NCBI GenBank assembly: GCA_900552975.1
Contig: UWSL01000031.1
Coordinates: forward strand, 1 to 13,726
Length of the DNA: 13,726 nt
From: an uncultured Mycoplasmatota bacterium
GTDB lineage: Bacteria > Bacillota_I > Bacilli_A > RF39 > UBA660
Direction of reading: 5' to 3'
Positions within the stretch are counted from its first letter, which is position 1. Each line of letters opens with the position of its first letter. Position numbers and translations under genes: made by a program. Shown here one piece after another: positions 1 to 5,845 of the stretch. The notes under the pieces were generated by a model. The model saw only the letters and a program-made list of their open reading frames with translations, ran no database searches and had not been told where the DNA came from.

Positions 1-47
1 TAAGAAAAATTAAAAAATTAAATTAAAAAATAGATTTTTTTCTTTAA

Positions 48-266
48 AACAACCCGCCAATAACAAATAAAATTGGAGTTGAAATTAAGTACAACCGTGA
101 CAGCAGAAAGTTTGAGGCCGTCGGAATTACAATTTCAAGCGGAGAAAATAGTGTTGATGCTTTAATTCTGCAAACAGTTAATAAAGCTCTTGCTATGAAC
201 TTGAGCACAAATACCGATTCCTTTGCAAAACTACAGGGAAATCCGGTTCTGATTATACATTTATAA
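48..266 (+). pseudogene. 5'-truncated fragment resembling a TonB-type C-terminal domain
   Basis: The frame is open from just after a stop at 45-47 to a TAA at 264-266 and has no usable start near its 5' end, so only the tail of a gene is present. The translation carries IKYNRDSRKFEAVGITISSG, then NSVDAL, and ends in LQGNPVLIIHL. An SSG followed by a VDAL helix and a final hydrophobic beta strand is the usual layout of TonB C-terminal domains; the family match is made by eye and is tentative. A hand count gives about 36% G+C (77 of 213 bases from 54), clearly richer than the flanking coding DNA at roughly a quarter. TonB works with an outer membrane, which a low-GC Bacillota would lack, so the piece looks foreign. 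Bases 1-47 are almost pure A/T with stops in this frame. The fragment is either transferred DNA or a metagenomic assembly chimera. Confidence 0.45.
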
Positions 267-287
267 GCTAGAAGATGAGAATTTATT

Positions 288-1136
288 ATGGAAAAAGAAA
301 ATAAATATTATATAAATTGTAATGAAGCAACTCAAAGCGGCCAAATAGTCGAAAGTAAAATAATTTCTTATTTAGAAAGTTACAACCAAACTCTAGCTTT
401 AACATACATAAATGACCATCAACTTGATCCTACCAAAATATATAATAATGTTAATTATGAAATTGTTAAAACCGACGATAATAACTTAATGCTTACAACT
501 TTAATTTCAATCGCTTTAACATATACCATAATGGCTATAACTATTACTGGAAGTAACATGGCGACTAGTGCCACCGTTTCCGAAAAGGAAAATGGAACAT
601 TAGAAACAATCTTAACACTTCCTATTAAAACAAATGAATTAATTTTAGGAAAGCACTTAGCAGCCACTATTATGGGATTTATCGTTTCATTATTTAGTTT
701 AATCCTAACAGCTTTAACAATTAGTATTAGTAGTAAAGTATTCAAATCTTTCGCTTCATTTAAAATTACTTTTAGTTTTACAAGTATCATTTATAGTTTA
801 ATAACTATTCTAGCTGCTTCTATTTTAATCTCTGGTTTAGCTATTGCTCTTACTGCTTTGTGTAAAACCAACAAAGAAGCTCAATCAAAAGTTCAAATTT
901 TGAATTTCCTTTCTTTAATTCCTATGTTTGTCTCATTACTAGAAGTAGAATTGAGTAAATTCTATTATCTAATTCCAATTTGTAACTATATACAAGTTTT
1001 AATGGATATTTTTGATAATAAAGCAAATATAGTAAATATTTTAATTGTTTTCCTCTCATCTATCTTCTATATTTTTATTATCATAAGGGCAATTATTGCT
1101 CAATATAAATCAGAAAAAGTATTATTTGCCAATTAA
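288..1136 (+). CDS. ABC-2 type (NatB-like) transporter permease, N-terminally truncated
   Basis: This is the membrane subunit of an ABC exporter, the kind that pairs with a separate ATPase. The key signature is VSEKENGTLETILTLP at about residues 97-112, following the first membrane segment seen here (about 70-90); EKExGTLE(T/S)xLxxP is typical of ABC-2/NatB permeases. Further membrane segments lie near 125-150, 160-195, 205-225 and 247-270. Residues 1-65 look like the end of the large extracytoplasmic domain that normally follows a first N-terminal membrane helix; that helix and most of the domain are absent. NatB-type permeases are usually near 390-400 residues, against 282 here. The ATG at 288 has only a weak purine stretch upstream. 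The frame before it (from about 279, EFIMEKENKYYIN) reads like continuing family sequence, so the start is probably not native. No ATPase partner gene is in view and no clear terminator follows. Confidence 0.82.
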   Translation: MEKENKYYINCNEATQSGQIVESKIISYLESYNQTLALTYINDHQLDPTKIYNNVNYEIVKTDDNNLMLTTLISIALTYTIMAITITGSNMATSATVSEKENGTLETILTLPIKTNELILGKHLAATIMGFIVSLFSLILTALTISISSKVFKSFASFKITFSFTSIIYSLITILAASILISGLAIALTALCKTNKEAQSKVQILNFLSLIPMFVSLLEVELSKFYYLIPICNYIQVLMDIFDNKANIVNILIVFLSSIFYIFIIIRAIIAQYKSEKVLFAN

Positions 1137-1155
1137 AAGATATAATAATATACAA

Positions 1156-1184
1156 TTGCTATGATTTCATAAATGTATTATAAT
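1156..1184 (+). promoter_or_regulatory. Promoter of the kinase-Smr operon
   Basis: A -35 TTGCTA (1156-1161) and a -10 TATAAT (1179-1184) are separated by 17 bases, ideal for the housekeeping sigma factor. The predicted transcript starts near 1191, leaving a leader of only about 20 nt before the ribosome binding site and the ATG at 1210. Confidence 0.6.
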
Positions 1185-1209
1185 GTTTAAAGAATAAAAG
1201 GTGATGAAA

Positions 1210-2115
1210 ATGCTAAAAGCTATATGTTTAGGTAGAGTAAAATATGACATAAATCTACTTGTTGAAAATATTCCTGAAGAAGGTTCGACGCAAGAATTTT
1301 TTGAAAAAACTGGTTGTGGTGGCGGTCTAGCTTCAAATGTTGCTGTAGGCTTAGGAAAATGGGGAATAAGTTGCGCTATATCTGGTGTTATCGGCAATGA
1401 TGTTTATGGTAATAAAATAAAAGAAGATTTCGAAAAAGTTCATCTTGATACACGTTATCTTGAACCATCATATAACAATGACACTCCTTTATCTGCCATC
1501 ATTATTAATAAAGCAAGCGGTAAACATACAATATATAATATGTCAGATAAATATGTTTCTCTAAAAAAATGTGATTTTGACTTTTCTCCTGATATTATCG
1601 TTGTCGATGGTTATGATGCCGTTGCATCTAAAAATCTATTAGAAAGATTCCCTCATACCATATCAATACTATGTACTAGTATTATTACCAAAGAAACAAT
1701 TGACTTATGTCGTAAAGCTAAATACGTCATATGTTCTCAGGAATTTGCTGAAAATGTTGCTGGCATAAAAATTGATTTTCAAAATATGAAAACACTAGGT
1801 GAGGTATACCAAAAATTAAAAAAACGTTATTTAAAAACGGAATTTATTATCACTTTAGGAGAAAAAGGAACTCTATATTGTGTTAACAACCAAATTAAAG
1901 TTACACCAAGCTTAAAAGTAAATGTTATCGATACACACGGCTCTAAAGATTCATTCTGTATAGGTTTCGCTTATTCTATTGTTAATGATCAAGATTTAGA
2001 AAAAGCAGTTAAATATGGAAGTATAGCTGGTGGTTTAGCTACAACTAAAGTTGGTGCACGTTTAGCAATCCCTACATTAGAAGATGTCAAAAAAATATAT
2101 GAACAAAATTATTAG
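1210..2115 (+). CDS. PfkB-family carbohydrate (or nucleoside) kinase
   Basis: This is a cytoplasmic ATP-dependent kinase of the ribokinase/PfkB fold, 301 residues, the usual family length. The N-terminal glycine motif that contacts the sugar is present (GCGGGLASN, about residues 35-43). The C-terminal PfkB signature is IDTHGSKDSFCIGF from about residue 240, with the catalytic base expected at Asp247. Canonical enzymes read DTxGAGD; here the anion-hole Ala-Gly is Ser-Lys, which may affect phosphate handling. The substrate cannot be told from sequence. I chose the ATG at 1210 because AAGGTGAT (1198-1205) sits 4-5 bases before it; the upstream GTG (1201) and ATG (1204) lie inside that ribosome binding site. 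The 3' end overlaps the Smr gene, so the two are probably co-transcribed from the promoter at 1156-1184 and translationally linked. Confidence 0.92.
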   Translation: MLKAICLGRVKYDINLLVENIPEEGSTQEFFEKTGCGGGLASNVAVGLGKWGISCAISGVIGNDVYGNKIKEDFEKVHLDTRYLEPSYNNDTPLSAIIINKASGKHTIYNMSDKYVSLKKCDFDFSPDIIVVDGYDAVASKNLLERFPHTISILCTSIITKETIDLCRKAKYVICSQEFAENVAGIKIDFQNMKTLGEVYQKLKKRYLKTEFIITLGEKGTLYCVNNQIKVTPSLKVNVIDTHGSKDSFCIGFAYSIVNDQDLEKAVKYGSIAGGLATTKVGARLAIPTLEDVKKIYEQNY

Positions 2116-2371
2116 AGATCCATTTACATGTAACCTGCCTCATCTTGACATTCATGGCGAAACAAGTATGACTTGTGTAGCTGTAATAAATAGTTTTTTA
2201 AAGGATAATTTAAAACTAAAAAGAAATAAAGTCATCATAGTTCATGGCAAAGGCCAAGGAATTTTACGAAAAACAACTCATCAACTATTAAAGAGCAATA
2301 AAAAAGTCATAAAATACTATATAGATGGTTTAAACGATGGTCAAACGATAGTTGAACTAGATATTACCTAA
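2099..2371 (+). CDS. Stand-alone Smr-domain protein
   Basis: This small cytoplasmic protein consists almost entirely of one Smr domain, the fold also found at the C-terminus of MutS2 and associated with nucleic-acid binding or endonuclease activity. The diagnostic motifs are in order: LDIHGE near the N-terminus (family LDLHG), VHGKGQGILR in the middle (family HGxGxGxLR) and NDGQTIVEL at the end (family GxGxTxVxL). At 90 residues it is about the minimal domain size. The start is uncertain. ATG 2099 gives MNKIIRDPF, a natural lead-in to the domain, while ATG 2084 would add five residues but has its only purine-rich stretch touching the start codon. Either start overlaps the end of the kinase gene (stop at 2115), so translation is probably coupled. 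The terminator at 2391-2420 closes the pair. Without a MutS2 core, a role in RNA or ribosome metabolism is as likely as DNA repair. Confidence 0.88.
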   Translation: MNKIIRDPFTCNLPHLDIHGETSMTCVAVINSFLKDNLKLKRNKVIIVHGKGQGILRKTTHQLLKSNKKVIKYYIDGLNDGQTIVELDIT

Positions 2372-2390
2372 TCAAAAAATATATTTATTG

Positions 2391-2420
2391 AAAACGTTTT
2401 AAAAGAAAAAACGTTTTTTT
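2391..2420 (+). terminator. Rho-independent terminator after the kinase-Smr pair
   Basis: Two copies of AAAACGTTTT (2391-2400 and 2408-2417) form a 10-bp hairpin with a 7-base loop, followed by more T (to 2420). The stem has little G+C, but the geometry is right and it lies just after the Smr stop. It could also act weakly on the opposite strand. Confidence 0.7.
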
Positions 2421-2440
2421 ATTAAGTAGAATAAGGTAAA

Positions 2441-2560
2441 TTACTTTGCTCTTTCTATCCAATAAACATTATCAAAAATCTTTTTAACATCATCTACTTT
2501 AATAATACAGAACATAATATTCAGATTATTTAAAACAGTTAACTCAAAATTATATAACTT
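2441..2560 (-). pseudogene. Possible minus-strand gene remnant, about 40 codons
   Basis: On the minus strand a frame is open from just inside a TGA (plus-strand 2561-2563) to a TAA at 2441-2443. It contains an ATG at 2513-2515 giving 24 residues that include IIKVDDVKKIFDNVYWIERA. The mixture of acidic, basic and aromatic residues looks like real protein rather than random AT-rich translation, and it could be the C-terminal tail of a decayed gene. There is no convincing ribosome binding site and I do not recognise the family. From 2421 to 2623 I see nothing else. Confidence 0.25.
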
Positions 2561-2623
2561 TCAATAAAATATATTATTCAATATTTAATCTAATGCTTTA
2601 AGTAATAACAAAATTAAGGAAAC

Positions 2624-2653
2624 TTGACATAAAACCATGAAAAATGCTATAAT
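2624..2653 (+). promoter_or_regulatory. Strong extended -10 promoter
   Basis: A perfect -35 TTGACA (2624-2629) is followed after 18 bases by a perfect -10 TATAAT (2648-2653), preceded by TGC (2645-2647), the extended -10 motif. It is the closest match to consensus in the window. The predicted start, about 2659-2661, lies some 120 nt upstream of the ATG at 2782, so the transcript has an unusually long leader for this locus. Confidence 0.8.
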
Positions 2654-2659
2654 GAAACC

Positions 2660-2781
2660 CCATAAAAAAGCATATGTTAAAGCTAATACTACTTTTTAAG
2701 CATAAAATTGAGCAAAATTTGACGGGGATTCCCACGTATGCTATACTTCTAGCTAAGTAAAGGGAATTAGGGGGTATTTTT
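2660..2781 (+). ncRNA. Structured 5' leader RNA, candidate cis-regulatory element
   Basis: The leader between the strong promoter and the 139-residue ORF can fold around a long-range helix. AGCATATGT (2669-2677) pairs with ACGTATGCT (2734-2742), 9 bp with one G-U, enclosing about 56 nt. Inside are possible small stems: TTAAA/TTTAA near 2677-2698, AAATT/AATTT near 2705-2720, and a GC-rich GGG-GATT-CCC hairpin (about 2724-2733). A second AGCATA (2699-2704) could compete for the same TATGCT arm, and ATTCCC (2728-2733) could instead pair with GGGAAT (2762-2767) next to the ribosome binding site. That would allow two alternative structures. The Shine-Dalgarno is AGGGGGT at about 2769-2775. I do not recognise a known riboswitch class. 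The folding is by eye only. Confidence 0.4.
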
Positions 2782-3201
2782 ATGAAAGGATATGTCTTAG
2801 ATTATATAAACGAAAATGAATTTAAAAAATTAGAAAGAGCATTAAAAAAATATAATATGCTTGCTTTCAAAAAATTAAATTTTGAATATTATCCAGCGTT
2901 AAGAAATGGTAATTTTGTTGGTAAAATGACTAGTCAAAATAAAAAGGCTGGTACTGAAACTTATGAGTTAAAATTACCAAGTGATCATATGTTTACACAA
3001 GTTCATGGTGATGTAAAACTAATCTATACTGTTTATGTAAAAGAACAAACTATAATGTTAAATACTATAACACCATCAGATATTTTACTTGAAGGACATA
3101 AATCAGAATTAACTACTTACAAAGGTATTATGATTTCAAATGCTAATAGAAAAGCAGATATGTTTAAAATTGACTTATTAAAAATGTTAGAAGATAAATA
3201 A
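2782..3201 (+). CDS. Hypothetical protein, 139 residues
   Basis: I do not recognise this family. The protein has no signal peptide or membrane segment and is probably cytoplasmic. It begins with a lysine-rich helix-like stretch (about residues 10-35), has a central part rich in beta-strand-forming residues (about 60-95, for example VKLIYTVYVKEQTIML), and ends in a short amphipathic helix (DMFKIDLLKMLEDK). The ATG at 2782 is supported by a G-rich site, AGGGGGT, about six bases upstream. The gene stands alone between its own strong promoter with a long structured leader and a terminator whose stem includes its stop codon, so it is a monocistronic unit. The strong promoter suggests an abundant product; the leader suggests regulation after transcription starts. 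Confidence 0.75.
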   Translation: MKGYVLDYINENEFKKLERALKKYNMLAFKKLNFEYYPALRNGNFVGKMTSQNKKAGTETYELKLPSDHMFTQVHGDVKLIYTVYVKEQTIMLNTITPSDILLEGHKSELTTYKGIMISNANRKADMFKIDLLKMLEDK

Positions 3202-3228
3202 TTGTTTAAATTGTTTATCTTTTTTTTA
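3191..3228 (+). terminator. Rho-independent terminator overlapping the stop codon
   Basis: AAGATAAATAATT (3191-3203) pairs with AATTGTTTATCTT (3209-3221) over 13 positions with one T-G wobble and a 5-base loop, and a T tract runs to 3227. The stop codon (3199-3201) lies in the left arm. Confidence 0.85.
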
Positions 3229-3235
3229 TTAAAAG

Positions 3236-3264
3236 TTGCGAATTTTACTTAAATAATATATTAT
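3236..3264 (+). promoter_or_regulatory. Probable promoter of the first LCP-like gene
   Basis: TTGCGA (3236-3241) and TATTAT (3259-3264) are spaced by 17 bases, directly after the preceding terminator and about 20 bases before the ATG at 3286. The surrounding AT-richness offers other -10 choices such as TATATT (3257-3262). Confidence 0.45.
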
Positions 3265-3285
3265 ATCTAGCACTAGGTGATATAT

Positions 3286-3867
3286 ATGAAAAAAAAGTAT
3301 TTATATGGTGCATTAAATAGTCAACTTTCAATAATTTTATTTATTTTATTAGCTGCAATAACTTATTACATAAAACTACTTAAAGTTAATCAATTAATAA
3401 CTTATAGTTTCATCTTCTTGATATTACATCTTCTTTTAACTAAGATGTACTTATCTCCAAAACAAATTCCATATAATTGTTCTATTTTTTTAACTTTTAT
3501 CATAAATATTATCATCATAAATTCATTTGTTTTATTAAACTTGCATTATAACTTCATAGAAAATTTTTTAAATAATAAAACATATACAACATATAACCTT
3601 ATTGTATTAAAAAAAACTACTACTTATAACACAATCGATAAATTAGAAAATAAAAATATTGGTTCAACAACAAATAACCAAATAATTTCCACACTAAAAT
3701 ACAATAACGTCAAATACAACGATACTGAAAAGTTATATGAAGCAATTATTAAAGGCGATGTTCAAGCTTTAATAATTCCTGAAACAGAATATCAAAAAAG
3801 TAAAGATACCAATCAATATTTACAAAAAACAAGAAGTATTAAAACTATAAGTTATGTAAAAGAATAA
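3286..3867 (+). CDS. Three-helix membrane protein with LCP-type accessory domain, no catalytic domain
   Basis: The protein has 193 residues. Three membrane segments lie near residues 13-30, 36-54 and 64-88. An outside domain of about 100 residues follows: YNLIVLKKTTTYNTIDKLEN, then KNIGSTTNN, a YEAIIKGDVQALIIPE segment, and a final beta strand (IKTISYV). This order resembles the three-helix plus accessory part of CpsA/LytR-type LCP proteins, the cell-wall and capsule ligases. In those the accessory domain precedes the catalytic LCP domain; here the protein simply ends. The resemblance is judged by eye. The ATG at 3286 is chosen because AGGTGAT (3275-3281) is correctly spaced before it; a GTG at 3277 lies inside that site. 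The next gene encodes the same architecture, so the two may interact or regulate a full LCP enzyme elsewhere. Confidence 0.6.
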   Translation: MKKKYLYGALNSQLSIILFILLAAITYYIKLLKVNQLITYSFIFLILHLLLTKMYLSPKQIPYNCSIFLTFIINIIIINSFVLLNLHYNFIENFLNNKTYTTYNLIVLKKTTTYNTIDKLENKNIGSTTNNQIISTLKYNNVKYNDTEKLYEAIIKGDVQALIIPETEYQKSKDTNQYLQKTRSIKTISYVKE

Positions 3868-3905
3868 AATAGAAGTAAAGATTTTATAAAAATAACTTTT
3901 TATAG

Positions 3906-3933
3906 TTTCAAAAAACAAAAAATATGATATATT
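3906..3933 (+). promoter_or_regulatory. Weak candidate promoter of the second LCP-like gene
   Basis: TTTCAA (3906-3911) and TATATT (3928-3933) are 16 bases apart, with TG at 3925-3926. It lies suitably upstream of the ATG at 3957, but the match is poor and the background is very AT-rich. The gene could equally be read through from 3286-3867, since no strong terminator separates them. Confidence 0.3.
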
Positions 3934-3956
3934 AATATCGACTCGGAGTGATAAAA

Positions 3957-5042
3957 ATGGCAAAGAAAAAATCAAAGACCCAAAAGCAAAAAAAGAATCT
4001 AAAGAAAAAGATAAATAAAGTTACAACTACTAGCCAAGTTATCCCTAAAAATACTAATGTGCCTAAAACAAACACTACTAAAAAGCAGAATACTCCAACT
4101 GTTAAACGTAAAATAGTTCCAAAAGAAGATGTTGAATACAAAATATTTCAGCATCCAGAACAACAAAAATGTAAACCTGTTACCAAAAAAAGTGTTCCCA
4201 AAAAAATTCTTGTTAATCGAAATAATGTCTTATATGAACTTTTTAATCCATCTAAAACACCAAAACGTAAAAATAATAATAGTTATTTAACAAAAATTAG
4301 CACCTTCTTTAAACAAACTTGTTCTAATTTTTTCAAAAAGAAATCTCAAAAAGAAAAAGTGGTTAGAAAAAATATTCAAGAAGAAGAATTAGAGTTGCCA
4401 AAAAGGAAAGAAGTTCCTAAACCTAAAAATACTTTTTTAAGACTTTTATTTGAAATATATCATAGTTCATACGTCTTTTTTAATACGATAATTCTTCTAG
4501 TTTTTATCATTTTAATAGTCGGTCTAAAAACAGTAAATGTCTTCAGTAATAGTATTATCCTATATATAGGAGCTATTTTATTATTTTTAATAGTCGTCGC
4601 TATTTCTTATAATAAATATATCAGTGGCAAAGTATTTACCATAATATTAACAGGTATCATGAGTTTTGGCATTTATCATTTACAATATACATATGACTTC
4701 ATACGTGGATTAAACCATCAACAATACGAATATAAAGAATACTATGTCGTAACATTCAATAATAGTAGTAATCGTAGTATTTATAATATCAACAATAAAA
4801 AAGTAGGTTTGATATCAGACAACTCGGTAAATATTGAACGCGTCTTAAACACTAAACTAGATAGTGTTAAATACATTGAATTCAATAATCAAGAAGATTT
4901 ATTTTCCGCATTTTATAATAATGAATTTAGAGCTATTATAATTACCGAAAATCAATATAAATATTTAAAAAATAATAAAGCTAACCCTAATCAGGATGTA
5001 AAAAAATTATATTCATTCGACGTTGTAACTAGAAAGCAGTAA
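3957..5042 (+). CDS. Membrane protein with basic cytoplasmic region and LCP-type accessory domain, no catalytic domain
   Basis: The 361-residue protein has three parts. Residues 1-165 are hydrophilic and extremely lysine-rich, probably disordered and cytoplasmic. Three membrane segments follow near 172-192, 200-220 and 226-246. The last 110 residues form an outside domain containing YYVVTFNNSSNRSIYNINN, KKVGLISDNS, LFSAFYNNEFRAIIITE and a final strand (KLYSFDVV). The C-terminal half matches the neighbouring 193-residue protein segment by segment, so the two are paralogues. Both resemble the N-terminal part of CpsA/LytR-type LCP ligases minus the catalytic domain. The ATG at 3957 is chosen because GGAGTGAT (3945-3952) precedes it; the GTG at 3948 is part of that site. 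A terminator overlaps the stop. The basic tail might bind nucleic acid or acidic partners, or sit against the membrane; this is inference. Confidence 0.6.
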   Translation: MAKKKSKTQKQKKNLKKKINKVTTTSQVIPKNTNVPKTNTTKKQNTPTVKRKIVPKEDVEYKIFQHPEQQKCKPVTKKSVPKKILVNRNNVLYELFNPSKTPKRKNNNSYLTKISTFFKQTCSNFFKKKSQKEKVVRKNIQEEELELPKRKEVPKPKNTFLRLLFEIYHSSYVFFNTIILLVFIILIVGLKTVNVFSNSIILYIGAILLFLIVVAISYNKYISGKVFTIILTGIMSFGIYHLQYTYDFIRGLNHQQYEYKEYYVVTFNNSSNRSIYNINNKKVGLISDNSVNIERVLNTKLDSVKYIEFNNQEDLFSAFYNNEFRAIIITENQYKYLKNNKANPNQDVKKLYSFDVVTRKQ

Positions 5043-5060
5043 TAATATTACTGTTTTTTT
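5037..5060 (+). terminator. Rho-independent terminator overlapping the stop codon
   Basis: CAGTAAT (5037-5043) pairs perfectly with ATTACTG (5047-5053) around a 3-base loop, followed by seven T (5054-5060). The stop codon (5040-5042) is in the left arm. Confidence 0.85.
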
Positions 5061-5140
5061 AAAATATTTAATCTATCATAAAGGATTATTTTCAATTAAA
5101 ATAATATTAAAAAAATTAAATAGCTAAAAAATTTTCACAG

Positions 5141-5170
5141 TTTACTTCCTTTAAATAGACATGTTATAAT
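5141..5170 (+). promoter_or_regulatory. Promoter of the RDD gene, extended -10
   Basis: TTTACT (5141-5146) and TATAAT (5165-5170) are separated by 18 bases, with TGT (5162-5164) directly before the -10. The ATG at 5192 is 21 bases downstream of the -10, so the leader is very short. Confidence 0.6.
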
Positions 5171-5191
5171 AAAGAAGAAAGAAGGTAAAAC

Positions 5192-5782
5192 ATGAAAATA
5201 AAAAGATTATCGGCATATATAATCGATCTACTATTAGTAAGTATAATATCAAATATCATTTTTCAATTACCATTTTTTAAAAATGATTATGAAAGATATA
5301 ATGATTCAATGAATCAATACTATGAAGAAATATTAAACTCAGGTAGCGGTGATACCGATGTCGATAAATTAAATTCCATGGCCTACGACTTATCCCAAAG
5401 TTCTCTAACACCTAATATTATTAGACTTAGTATAACGATTGTTTATTTTTGTATAATTCAATTTTTATGGAATGGTCAAACAATCGGCAAAAAACTTATG
5501 AAAATTAGAATAGTTTCAGAAAATGGTGAAAGTCTAAATCCAAATTTATTTATTATCCGCGAAGTAGTTTTATTTAATATTATTTTTGTTATAATTGATA
5601 TAATTTCAACAATTTATTGTCCTAAACCAATTTATTATAATATGCAACAAATACTTACATTAGCAAAAATTATTGCAAGCTTTTCTATAATAGGTGTGAT
5701 GATTTTTCGTGAAGACGAACGTGGATTACACGACTTAATCGGTCGAACAACCGTTATCGAAACTAAAAGCCAAGAAAAATAA
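5192..5782 (+). CDS. RDD family integral membrane protein
   Basis: RDD proteins are small membrane proteins of mostly unknown role; some have been linked to transport. The family landmarks are present in order: RLSAYIIDLLL at the N-terminus with the Arg and Asp inside the first membrane segment (about residues 5-25), GQTIGKKLMKIRIV after the second segment (about 93-112, in the typical place for the GxTxGKxxxxxRV box), and the terminal RGLHDLIGRTTVI (about 176-189), the usual RxxHD signature. A hydrophilic outside loop of about 45 residues separates the first two membrane segments; two further segments lie near 125-145 and 152-172. At 196 residues it is of normal length. The start has GAAGGT (5181-5186) at good spacing. 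It is flanked by its own promoter and terminator, so it is a single-gene unit. Confidence 0.92.
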   Translation: MKIKRLSAYIIDLLLVSIISNIIFQLPFFKNDYERYNDSMNQYYEEILNSGSGDTDVDKLNSMAYDLSQSSLTPNIIRLSITIVYFCIIQFLWNGQTIGKKLMKIRIVSENGESLNPNLFIIREVVLFNIIFVIIDIISTIYCPKPIYYNMQQILTLAKIIASFSIIGVMIFREDERGLHDLIGRTTVIETKSQEK

Positions 5783-5806
5783 TCCTTTTTTCTTGGTTTT
5801 CTTTTT
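5765..5806 (+). terminator. Strong Rho-independent terminator after the RDD gene
   Basis: CCAAGAAAAA (5770-5779) pairs with TTTTTCTTGG (5787-5796), extendable by a G-T and AAAA/TTTT (5765-5769 with 5797-5801). A T-rich tail follows. The stop codon (5780-5782) is in the loop. Confidence 0.85.
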
Positions 5807-5821
5807 ATTTTATATTATAAT
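5793..5821 (+). promoter_or_regulatory. Promoter of the duplicated membrane-protein gene, overlapping the terminator
   Basis: TTGGTT (5793-5798) and TATAAT (5816-5821) are exactly 17 bases apart. The -35 lies in the 3' arm and tail of the preceding terminator, so termination of one gene and initiation of the next share the same bases. The -10 is strong; the -35 could be fortuitous. Confidence 0.5.
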
Positions 5822-5845
5822 AAAAAAAGAATAAAAGGTGGAAGT

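Noticed and set aside
455..790. Open frame antisense to the permease
   Set aside because: It mirrors the hydrophobic codons of a recognised permease, has no ribosome binding site and resembles no family.
1167..1397. Minus-strand open frame over the start of the kinase gene
   Set aside because: It is antisense to a clear PfkB gene and its motifs and covers that gene's promoter; no start signal.
3885..3904. TATAAAAA / TTTTTATA hairpin after the first LCP-like gene
   Set aside because: The stem is perfect but entirely A-T, with no following T run; in DNA this AT-rich it is likely chance and a weak terminator at best.
3932..4141. Minus-strand open frame rich in Phe and Val
   Set aside because: It is the complement of lysine-rich codons of the second LCP-like gene; its composition is an artefact.
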